Positions 1-6,807 of a stretch of DNA of 64,000 nucleotides are shown here, one piece after another. The notes under the pieces were generated by a model, which had not been told where the DNA came from, did no database searches, and worked only from the letters and a program-made list of their open reading frames with translations. This DNA comes from Parahaliea maris (GTDB taxonomy: Bacteria > Pseudomonadota > Gammaproteobacteria > Pseudomonadales > Halieaceae): assembly GCF_008064665.1 (NCBI RefSeq), contig NZ_VRZA01000008.1, positions 1 through 64,000 on the forward strand, read 5' to 3'. Each line of letters begins with the position of its first letter. Positions within the stretch are counted from its first letter, which is position 1. The position numbers were made by a program, and so were the translations under genes.

Positions 1-302
1 ATCGACATATCTATTTTGGCGCATCGCGACGCCGATAAAGGTGGGGGAGGAGACCATCTCATCATCCATGGGGGCTCGACAGCGGCATCCATGCCGCTGA
101 CGGTCCCGGAAGGGCTCCGGCCCCCACAGGCACTCCATCGTAAGACTCGTCTGACTTGCGACTACGACACGTTCAGTCTGGAATGTGAGGTCTTCGCAGG
201 AGTGTGAGTCCGAAATTCCTCACACGAAGCGTGAAATTCACAGATCCACTGAGGGAGCGCGTGCGGGTTCACTGTGCAAAGCATGACAAAAGTGCACAGT
301 AT
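1..302. other. Gene-free left edge with inverted repeats
   Basis: I find no convincing gene in this stretch; the open frame at 16-207 starts with TTG, has no ribosome binding site and resembles no family. Several inverted repeats are visible: an 18-bp palindrome with 8-bp arms at 81-98 (AGCGGCAT, CC, ATGCCGCT), a small stem at 106-120 (CCGGA/TCCGG), GTGTGAG/CTCACAC at 202-225, and ACTGTGCA/TGCACAGT at 271-300 with a 14-nt loop. The word CATCCATG occurs twice, at 63-70 and 86-93. The 60-125 part has the look of a small structured interspersed repeat, but I cannot assign it. Confidence 0.5.
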
Positions 303-332
303 AAATAAAAAAGGGGTGGCGGCGGCCACCCC
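303..332 (-). terminator. Rho-independent terminator of the Spy-like gene
   Basis: Read on the minus strand, GGGGTGG and CCACCCC form a 7-bp GC-rich stem around a 6-nt loop at 313-332, followed at once by a run of six T and then more T/A-rich sequence at 303-312. It lies 30 bp beyond the stop codon of the minus-strand Spy/CpxP-like gene, the expected position for its intrinsic terminator. Confidence 0.9.
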
Positions 333-362
333 AAGTACAGGGGAAGTGGTATGGAGTCCCCC

Positions 363-836
363 CTATTCGGTGGGCTCCTGGTCAGGGCGGTGCTTGCCCC
401 AGCGGCGTTCGCCGCGCTCCTTGCGTTGCTCCATCATTTCGTCCAGCTCCGCGCGCTGCTCATCGCTGAGCACCTCGCGCACCTGGTGCTGGGCGCTGGC
501 GCGCTGGTACGTCATGCGGCTGGTGATCTCGCCAATCTCGTCGGCGGCTTTTTGCGCGCTGCCCTCATCAAAGTCGCCTTCACTGGCGCGCATCTGTTGT
601 TTCAATTCGTGCAGTCGCTCGCGATCCGCCGCGCCCTGCTCCCGGCTGCTGGCGTAAATGGCCTTGATCTTGCCCTGTTGCTCTTCCGTCAGCTCCAGTT
701 CCTCGGCCATCTTGGCCAGCATGCGGCCGCCATCGTGGGGGCCACCGGGTCCAGGGCCAGCGAGGGCGGTACCCGCACCGATCAGGGCAATACTCAGCCC
801 GGTGGCTGACAGGGTATGTTTCAGCAGGTGTTTCAT
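363..836 (-). CDS. Spy/CpxP-like periplasmic protein (LTxxQ family)
   Basis: A 157-residue exported protein. Residues 1-26 form a signal peptide (basic start, hydrophobic core, cleavage near TALA-GPG). The mature part is helical, charged and rich in Glu, Arg and Gln. It has the LTEEQ motif near residue 49 and a second LSDEQ motif near 125, the two LTxxQ-type repeats of the Spy/CpxP family. Members are periplasmic chaperones or modulators of envelope stress; CpxP inhibits the kinase CpxA. The ATG at 834-836 has a strong AAGGAGAG site 4 nt upstream. The gene is divergent from the CpxR/CpxA-like pair, and a CpxR-type box lies between them, so Cpx-controlled expression is likely. Whether it acts as CpxP (kinase inhibitor) or Spy (chaperone) cannot be decided from sequence. 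The C-terminus is very hydrophilic. Confidence 0.85.
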   Translation of the reverse strand: MKHLLKHTLSATGLSIALIGAGTALAGPGPGGPHDGGRMLAKMAEELELTEEQQGKIKAIYASSREQGAADRERLHELKQQMRASEGDFDEGSAQKAADEIGEITSRMTYQRASAQHQVREVLSDEQRAELDEMMEQRKERGERRWGKHRPDQEPTE

Positions 837-883
837 GGGTCTCTCCTTGTGGCTGAATCCTGCTCTGTGCAGGAGTTGGAACC

Positions 884-958
884 AGTGTAGGCAAGACGCC
901 GGTTAAGCTCCGCAGCGAGCCGGTAAAGAAGTGTTAAGAAGGGCCTCTGGAGGTTAAG
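884..958 (-). promoter_or_regulatory. CpxR-type box and phased GTTAAG repeats, spy-like promoter
   Basis: The spacer between the spy-like and cpxR-like genes holds GTAAA (923-927), five bases, then GTTAA (933-937), which closely fits the CpxR consensus GTAAA-N5-GTAAA. Further GTTAAG copies lie at 902-907 and 953-958, so the four half-sites start at 902, 923, 933 and 953, nearly whole turns of the helix apart. On the minus strand TACACT (884-889) could be the -10 of the spy-like gene, which places the box just upstream of a poor -35, as expected for an activator site. The promoter assignment is inferred. Confidence 0.65.
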
Positions 959-1018
959 TGGCGTGACAGCGCCGCCGCGAACGCAGACAATCAGCCAAAA
1001 TCCCGGTAATACAGAGCC

Positions 1019-1708
1019 ATGGACGCCAATATCCTCCTGATCGACGACGACACCGAACTGTGTGACCTGCTGGCAGAATTCCTCAGCCTTGAAGGGTTTA
1101 CAGTACATGCCCAGCACGACGGTGAACGCGCCCTCGCCCACTGCCGCGACCACAGCTATGACGCCATCGTGCTCGACATCATGCTGCCGGGCATGCAGGG
1201 CCTCGACGTACTGCGCGGCCTGCGCGCCTTCTCGCGCACGCCGGTGCTGATGCTCACGGCCCGGGGAGAAGACACCGACCGTATTGTCGGCCTGGAGCTC
1301 GGGGCCGACGACTACCTGCCCAAACCCGCAAACCCGCGGGAACTGGCCGCCCGACTGCGGGCGATCCTGCGGCGCACCCGCATGGAGGACAGCCCTGCGA
1401 GTGAATTGCAGGTGGGACGGCTCAATCTCAACAGCAGCCAGCGCCAGGCCATATACGACGGTACAACGCTGGCCCTGACCAGTGCCGAATTCAATGTGCT
1501 CTACAGCCTGCTGGCTCGCGCCGGGCAGGTAGTGGACAAAGACACCCTGTGCCAGGAAGCGCTGGGGCGCCCGCTGTCGGCCTACGACCGCAGTATTGAT
1601 GTCCACGTCAGCAAAATCCGCCGCAAACTGGCGGAGCTGGGCGGTGACAATCTCATCCTGAGCGTACGCGGCGCCGGTTACCAGTACGCCCCGGAGAGTG
1701 CTGGATAG
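1019..1708 (+). CDS. cpxR: OmpR-family response regulator, CpxR-like
   Basis: A 229-residue DNA-binding response regulator. The receiver domain (about 3-115) has the acidic pocket D9/D10, phospho-acceptor D53 in VLDIMLPG, T80 and K102. The C-terminal winged helix (about 130-225) is of OmpR type, ending in RGAGYQY. The cognate kinase follows after 5 nt, so they are one operon. The divergent Spy/CpxP-like gene and the GTAAA-N5-GTTAA box upstream argue for the Cpx envelope-stress system and for autoregulation. The ATG at 1019 has only a weak ribosome binding site. Closely related RstA/OmpR-like regulators share the same layout, so the name rests on context as much as on sequence. Confidence 0.85.
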   Translation: MDANILLIDDDTELCDLLAEFLSLEGFTVHAQHDGERALAHCRDHSYDAIVLDIMLPGMQGLDVLRGLRAFSRTPVLMLTARGEDTDRIVGLELGADDYLPKPANPRELAARLRAILRRTRMEDSPASELQVGRLNLNSSQRQAIYDGTTLALTSAEFNVLYSLLARAGQVVDKDTLCQEALGRPLSAYDRSIDVHVSKIRRKLAELGGDNLILSVRGAGYQYAPESAG

Positions 1709-1713
1709 CCCGG

Positions 1714-3078
1714 ATGAGATTATCCAATAACCTGTATATCAAGCTCTTTGTCGGATTCTGGCTGATCAGTACCATGATCCTCGCCAGTTGGATGCTGGCG
1801 GCCCGCTATTTCGAATCGCTGCCCGAGGAAGTGATCGATGTGGAGCGCCCGGGGCCGCCGCCACGGTTCATGCTGCGGCTGATCTACCAGATGCAGAATC
1901 TCGGCGACGAGGAACTGGTGGAACTGCTGCGCAACGGTGACCCGCGCCATCATACCGATATCTTCCTGCTGGACTCTGAGGGTGAGGATCTGCTCGGCCG
2001 GGATGTCCCTGACGCGGCACGCCTGGCGGCGGATCAGCTCGGGCGGGGGCAGCGTCGGGTGCTGCTGCGCCGGGAGCACGCCCCGCCGGTGGCCGCTCAT
2101 CTCATCTACCGCGAGCAACAGGGTCTGCTGAGGGCCGTCCTGATGGCCCGCGATGACCGCCGCGGCTCGCTGCTGCGCGCGCTCGGGGACAAGCTCTGGT
2201 TGCGCATCACCCTGGCCGTGCTGATCAGCGGGCTGCTCAGTTACTTTCTGTCCCGTCTCATGACCGGCCGGCTGGAACGCCTGCGCGAGGCAGCGCGGGC
2301 CCTCGCGGCCGGCAATCTCGATACCCGGATCGACGTCCGTGGGCGCGGCGGCGACGAGGCCGACGAGGTGGCGCGCAGCTTCAACAGTATGGCGGAACAG
2401 TTGCAGCGCAGGATAGAAGCGCAAAAGCGCTTGTTGAGTGACGTCTCCCACGAGCTGCGCTCTCCCCTGGCGCGGATGAAAATCGCCCTGGCCCTCGCCC
2501 AGCAGCCCGAGAAACCCTCCGCCACCCAGTTCCAGCGCCTGGAGCGAGAGGTGGAACGGCTGGACGAACTGGTCGGCCAGTTGCTGAGCGCCCAGGGCAA
2601 TGGACGGCCGCTGGATGAGCATATCGACCTGCTGGCCCTGTTGCGCCAGCTCTGTGCCGATGCCGACTTCGAGGCCCGTGCAGGCGACCGTCACGTGCAC
2701 CTGCAATGTGAGCTGGAGCAGGCGCTGGTGGCCACCCGCGGCGACCTGTTGCGCAAGACCTTCGAGAACATCCTGCGCAATGCGGTGCACCACAGCCCTC
2801 CCGGCTCCCGGGTGGAAGTCCATCTCAGCGGGCGAGAAAGCCGCTACGTGATCAGCGTGCGGGACACCGGCCCGGGCATTCCCGACGAGGAATTGCAGCG
2901 TATTTTCGATGCCTTTTACCGGGTGGACACGGCTCGCAGCCGCGACACCGGTGGCCACGGCCTGGGCCTGTCCATCGCCAAGCGTGCAGTCGAGCAGCAC
3001 GGGGGTAATATCCAGGCCAGCAACTGCCACCCGGGGTTGCAGGTAACGGTGGAACTTCCCGCCAGCGAGGAGCTGTAA
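1714..3078 (+). CDS. cpxA: Sensor histidine kinase, CpxA-like
   Basis: A 454-residue membrane kinase. TM1 lies at about 10-30, a periplasmic sensor at 31-160 and TM2 at about 163-182. A HAMP linker (183-236) is followed by the HisKA dimerisation helix with H246 in SDVSHELRSPL. The HATPase domain shows N356 (N box), DTGPGIP at 384-390 (G1) and GGHGLGLS at 413-420 (G2). It phosphorylates the regulator encoded immediately upstream. The periplasmic part is short and carries a proline-rich stretch near residues 46-50, similar to CpxA-type kinases. All catalytic motifs are intact, so it should be an active kinase/phosphatase. Confidence 0.87.
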   Translation: MRLSNNLYIKLFVGFWLISTMILASWMLAARYFESLPEEVIDVERPGPPPRFMLRLIYQMQNLGDEELVELLRNGDPRHHTDIFLLDSEGEDLLGRDVPDAARLAADQLGRGQRRVLLRREHAPPVAAHLIYREQQGLLRAVLMARDDRRGSLLRALGDKLWLRITLAVLISGLLSYFLSRLMTGRLERLREAARALAAGNLDTRIDVRGRGGDEADEVARSFNSMAEQLQRRIEAQKRLLSDVSHELRSPLARMKIALALAQQPEKPSATQFQRLEREVERLDELVGQLLSAQGNGRPLDEHIDLLALLRQLCADADFEARAGDRHVHLQCELEQALVATRGDLLRKTFENILRNAVHHSPPGSRVEVHLSGRESRYVISVRDTGPGIPDEELQRIFDAFYRVDTARSRDTGGHGLGLSIAKRAVEQHGGNIQASNCHPGLQVTVELPASEEL

Positions 3079-3143
3079 GCGCTGGCGCTGGCCGCCAGCG
3101 GTGCTAAAATCGGCGCTCGTTTCAGCCCAGAAGCCCAATAACC

Positions 3144-3968
3144 ATGCTAGAAGCCAGACCCATGGCCGGTGCCCTCGGCGCCGAAATCTACGGTATCGAC
3201 CTGTCCCGGGAACTCGATACTGCAGCGATCAACACACTGCGCGAACTGCTCAATCGCCACGAGGTGATTTTCTTTCGCGACCAGGACATCTCGCCAGCGC
3301 ACCAGCACGCCCTGGCCAGCGCCTTCGGGCCCCTCCAGACCCACCCGGCCTATGCCACCGTCGAAGGTTTTCCGGAAATCACCATTCTCGAAAGCACCGC
3401 CGACAAACCGACCAAGATCGAGGCCTGGCATACCGACATGACCTTCCGCCAGCACCCGCCCATGGCCACCTTCCTGAAATCGGTGATCGTGCCAGAGCGC
3501 GGTGGCGACACCCTGTGGTCGAGCATGACCGCTGCCTACGAAGCGCTGTCAGAGCCGATGAAGTCCATGCTCGACGGCCTCACCGCCGAGCACGACTTCA
3601 GCTATGGTTTCAAGGAAAGCCTGGCCGAGGAAGGGGGCCGTGAACGGCTGGCCGATGCCGTGGAAGCCAACCCGCCGGTGGTGCACCCGGTCATCCGGAC
3701 CCACCCGGAAACCGGCCGCAAGGTGCTGTTCGTCAACAGCCTGTTCACCACTCGCATCCTGGAGCTCAAGCCGGCGGAAAGCCGCGCCGTGCTCGACTTC
3801 CTGTATGCCCACGCCCGCACCGACGAGTTCACCTGCCGCTTCCAGTGGCGCCCCCACAGCATTGCCATCTGGGACAACCGCAGCACCCAGCACAAACCGG
3901 TGAACGACTATTTTCCCCAGCACCGGCGCATGGAGCGCATCGTGGTGGACGGGGACCGCCCCTACTGA
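3144..3968 (+). CDS. TauD/TfdA-family 2-oxoglutarate-dependent dioxygenase
   Basis: A 274-residue Fe(II)/2-oxoglutarate dioxygenase. The iron triad is visible as H96 and D98 in AWHTDMTF and H250 in TQHKPVND; arginines at 261/262 in QHRRMERI would bind the 2-oxoglutarate carboxylate. Length and spacing match TauD/TfdA enzymes, which hydroxylate taurine, alkyl sulfates, 2,4-D and many other small molecules with release of CO2 and succinate. The substrate cannot be read from the sequence. It stands alone between the cpxA-like kinase (65 bp away) and a convergent SDR. No sulfonate transport genes are nearby, which makes taurine itself doubtful. Confidence 0.85.
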   Translation: MLEARPMAGALGAEIYGIDLSRELDTAAINTLRELLNRHEVIFFRDQDISPAHQHALASAFGPLQTHPAYATVEGFPEITILESTADKPTKIEAWHTDMTFRQHPPMATFLKSVIVPERGGDTLWSSMTAAYEALSEPMKSMLDGLTAEHDFSYGFKESLAEEGGRERLADAVEANPPVVHPVIRTHPETGRKVLFVNSLFTTRILELKPAESRAVLDFLYAHARTDEFTCRFQWRPHSIAIWDNRSTQHKPVNDYFPQHRRMERIVVDGDRPY

Positions 3969-3980
3969 CGCTGCCCGGCA

Positions 3981-4733
3981 CTAACCGAGATAGGCCTGAC
4001 CGCCGTCCAGGCCGATACTCTGGCCATTGACGTAGCTGGAATAATCGCTGCACAGCATGGCCACATAGCGGCCGATGTCGGCTTCGCAGTCGCCGATCCG
4101 ACGCTGGGGAATCGTGGCGATAAACGCCTCGGCTTCCTCTGGATTGTTTTCGGTCCACCACGCCAGGCCCGGCGACATCGCATGGGGCAGGATAACGTTG
4201 GTGCGGATGCCATCCACCGCCCACTCACTGGCGGCCGCCCGGGTAAGAGAGCGAATGGCCTCCTTGGTGGCGGCGTAGGCGCCGTAGCCGGTCATGTCCC
4301 AGCGCTTGCCGGCGGAACTGGCCAGGTTGACGATCACGCCGTCGCCCTTGAGGTGGGGATAACACAGCTTCATGAGACGGAACGTGGCCATCGGTCCGGA
4401 TTCCCAACCGCGAGCGAAGGCCTCCTCATCCACCTGGTGGAGCGTACCGAGAGGCACTTCCTGGGCATTGTTGACGAGAATATTGAGACCGCCGAAATGC
4501 GTGACCACGGCGTCGACCGTCGACGCCAACGACTCGGGAGATTTGACGTCGCACACCAGCGGCAGCGCCTCACCACCCCGGGCCTGAATTTCGGCGCAGG
4601 TATTTTCCAGCTTTTCCAGGGTGCGGCCGGTAACGGCCACTTTGGCACCCTCCGCCGCCAGTGCCAGCGCGATTCCCTGACCCACACCCTGCCCGGCACC
4701 GGTGACCAGTGCGACCTTGTTTTCCAGCAACAT
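3981..4733 (-). CDS. SDR-family NAD(P)-dependent oxidoreductase
   Basis: A 250-residue classical short-chain dehydrogenase. The cofactor motif TGAGQGVG is at 11-18, NNA at 88-90, and the catalytic Ser near 139-140, Y153 and K157 (YxxxK) are in place. The C-terminal DGGQAYLG end is typical of the fold. I chose the ATG at 4731-4733 because AGGAGG lies 8 nt upstream; the longer frame to 4766 adds a tail without similarity. Arg/Thr after beta-strand 2 (TGRTLE) suggests NADP(H) preference. Substrate unknown. Its stop faces that of the TauD-type gene across 12 bp. Confidence 0.85.
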   Translation of the reverse strand: MLLENKVALVTGAGQGVGQGIALALAAEGAKVAVTGRTLEKLENTCAEIQARGGEALPLVCDVKSPESLASTVDAVVTHFGGLNILVNNAQEVPLGTLHQVDEEAFARGWESGPMATFRLMKLCYPHLKGDGVIVNLASSAGKRWDMTGYGAYAATKEAIRSLTRAAASEWAVDGIRTNVILPHAMSPGLAWWTENNPEEAEAFIATIPQRRIGDCEADIGRYVAMLCSDYSSYVNGQSIGLDGGQAYLG

Positions 4734-4834
4734 TGCTACAGCCCTCCTGTGTATGAAGGGCCACAAGACTACGTCAGTCCAGCGCCGGACTCACAACCGG
4801 CAGGGGCGTATCAGGGGGGATTCAGGGCCGTGGT

Positions 4835-5932
4835 TCAGCCAGCGCTACCATCCCAGACTTCGCCCAGGCTGCGCACGTTGTCGCGGTAACCGCGCGGGGT
4901 CTGGCCGGTCCACGTTTTGAAGGAACGCACAAATGAACTGGGTTCGGTGAAGCCGAGGTATTCTGCAACCTCGGCGACTTTCGCATCCTCGTTGATCAGT
5001 TTGTCGATCGCCACCTGGCAGCGAACCTCGTCTTTCAGGGCCTGGTAACTGGTGCCCTCGCGCTGCAGCCGCCGGCGCACGCTCGACTCGGACATCAACA
5101 ATTGTGCCGCTACCGATTCCAGTGAGGGCAGTGCCCCCGGCAGGTCGATGGTGATCAGCGACTTGATGGCGGCACTGGTACTGGCCTGTTGCTGGTCTAT
5201 CGCAATCAGCTGGTACACGGCGTTGGCCAGAAACTCTTTCAGCGAGGCCACCGTCTGCACTACACGACGCCCGACAAAGTCGCGATCAAACTGCAAGGCT
5301 GTCTCTGTTGCATCGAAATGCACCGGGCAGCGGAACACGTCCTCCAGCCGCCGGGTATAGGCGTCGCCACGGGACGGCGCGGCCACCGAAACCGACTCGA
5401 GCTCAAGCGGCTGGCCGGTCAGCCAGCCGCACAGGGCATGCCACACCAGCAGGCCGGACGCGCGGCTGACCGGCAGGTAAAAGCCCTCCCGGGTCCACTG
5501 CTCCGGAATCAGGGCCTCCGCCTCGTCGTCGACATCGCAGTCGTAAAACAGACTTGCCCTCGCACCGTCGTCGAGCAGGCGAATGCGGTAGCGCAACAGG
5601 GGGTAAAGTAATTCATCGAAGCGCTGCGCCAGGCCCAGCGCTTCGCCAAGGGTACGGGCGCCGATCAGGCAATGGCATTTGAGCTCAAAACTTTCGGTGC
5701 CGACACCCGCCCCCCAGGGCAGCGACTGGCCCAGGGTCTGCATCTGCTCCACGGCGCCTTTGTACAGGCGGGAATACTGCTGGGCCGACAGGGGATGGTC
5801 CGGCGGCAAGCGCGCCAGCCGGCTCGCCAGCAACCCGGCACGCTCCAGCGGTGCGTCGGCGTCCAGCCCCAGGCGTTCAAGATATTCGACCAGCCGGCTG
5901 AATTGGTAGGCGTTTACGGTAATGTCTTTCAT
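4835..5932 (-). CDS. AraC-family regulator (arabinose-binding-like N-domain)
   Basis: A 365-residue transcription factor with an OruR/ArgR-type N-terminal ligand domain (about 10-200, PF12625-like) and a C-terminal double helix-turn-helix (about 265-360). The HTH part contains SVAAQLLMSESSVRRRLQ and the second-helix signature VAEYLGFTEPSSFVRSFK ending in TGQTPRGYR. The start at 5932 aligns with family members; 19 further codons upstream to 5989 are possible but look non-coding. It is transcribed away from the SDR at 6049 with a 116-bp divergent spacer, so it probably controls that SDR-PQQ dehydrogenase pair and perhaps the SDR at 3981. Ligand unknown. Confidence 0.85.
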   Translation of the reverse strand: MKDITVNAYQFSRLVEYLERLGLDADAPLERAGLLASRLARLPPDHPLSAQQYSRLYKGAVEQMQTLGQSLPWGAGVGTESFELKCHCLIGARTLGEALGLAQRFDELLYPLLRYRIRLLDDGARASLFYDCDVDDEAEALIPEQWTREGFYLPVSRASGLLVWHALCGWLTGQPLELESVSVAAPSRGDAYTRRLEDVFRCPVHFDATETALQFDRDFVGRRVVQTVASLKEFLANAVYQLIAIDQQQASTSAAIKSLITIDLPGALPSLESVAAQLLMSESSVRRRLQREGTSYQALKDEVRCQVAIDKLINEDAKVAEVAEYLGFTEPSSFVRSFKTWTGQTPRGYRDNVRSLGEVWDGSAG

Positions 5933-6048
5933 AGATCTGTGCGCTGGCAGTTTATGTCTATTAATCTGGTGCTTGCGGCGCTTGGTCACGGCAGGCGACA
6001 GCGTAGCATAGCCCCTCCGCCAATACGTATTCCAACAGGAGGAATCCC

Positions 6049-6807
6049 ATGGGCTTACTCGAAGGCAAGGTCGGTATCGTCACCGGCGCCGGTCAGGGCA
6101 TCGGGCGCGCGATCGCGCAATCCTACGCACGGGAAGGGGCGAAAGTGGTCATCGCTGACTTCAACGCCGAAGCCGGCGACGAAACCGCCCGGTTGATCAA
6201 TGACGCCGGTGGCACAGCGTTATTTGTTCACGGCGACGTCAGCAACGAGGATTCCGTTCGCGACACGGTGAGCACCGCCGTCGAGGCCTATGGTCGCCTG
6301 GACATCGCCTGCAACAGCGCTGCCCTGAGCCGGGGGCACGGGCCCATTCACGAATTCGAGCGCGAGGAATTCGACCGCACGGTTGAAATGTGCTTTACCA
6401 ACACCTGGCTCTGCATGAAGTACGAGATTCCCGCAATGCTGGTAAACGGCGGCGGCGCCATCGTCAATATCTCCTCCAACTCCTCCCTCAAAGGCCAGGC
6501 CTTCAACACCGCTTACGCGGCGGCCAAGGGAGGTGTCAATATCCTCACCAAGAGTGCCGCCGCCGAATACGGTGCCCAGGGCATTCGCATCAATGCGGTT
6601 TCGCCGGGTGTCATTCGCACCCCCGGGGTGGAGAAGTATTTCGCCGAGCAACCCAAAATGGCCGAGGGTCTGAAGAAGGCCGCGGTCATGAACCGCCTGG
6701 GCGAACCCGAGGAAATCGCCGAGGCAGTCACCTTCCTGAGTTCCGACCGGGCCTCGTTCATCACCGGGCAAATTCTCTCCGTGGATGGTGGCGGTGCGGT
6801 CCGCTAG
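6049..6807 (+). CDS. SDR-family oxidoreductase
   Basis: A 252-residue classical SDR with TGAGQGIG at 12-19, an acidic residue after beta-strand 2 (D37, favouring NAD), Y156 and K160, and the end SVDGGGAVR. NNAG is altered to CNSA near residue 88. The start is well supported: CAGGAGGAATCCC precedes the ATG. The last 23 bp overlap the start of the PQQ dehydrogenase in another frame, so translation is probably coupled. An alcohol- or ketone-oxidising step that works with the PQQ enzyme is a reasonable guess; the substrate is unknown. Confidence 0.86.
   Translation: MGLLEGKVGIVTGAGQGIGRAIAQSYAREGAKVVIADFNAEAGDETARLINDAGGTALFVHGDVSNEDSVRDTVSTAVEAYGRLDIACNSAALSRGHGPIHEFEREEFDRTVEMCFTNTWLCMKYEIPAMLVNGGGAIVNISSNSSLKGQAFNTAYAAAKGGVNILTKSAAAEYGAQGIRINAVSPGVIRTPGVEKYFAEQPKMAEGLKKAAVMNRLGEPEEIAEAVTFLSSDRASFITGQILSVDGGGAVR

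Noticed and set aside
16-207. 63-codon open frame at the left edge
   Set aside because: TTG start, no ribosome binding site, low-complexity translation.
1720-3138. 472-codon open frame on the minus strand opposite the cpxA-like gene
   Set aside because: High-GC shadow frame; no ribosome binding site or family features, while the plus-strand kinase has all motifs.
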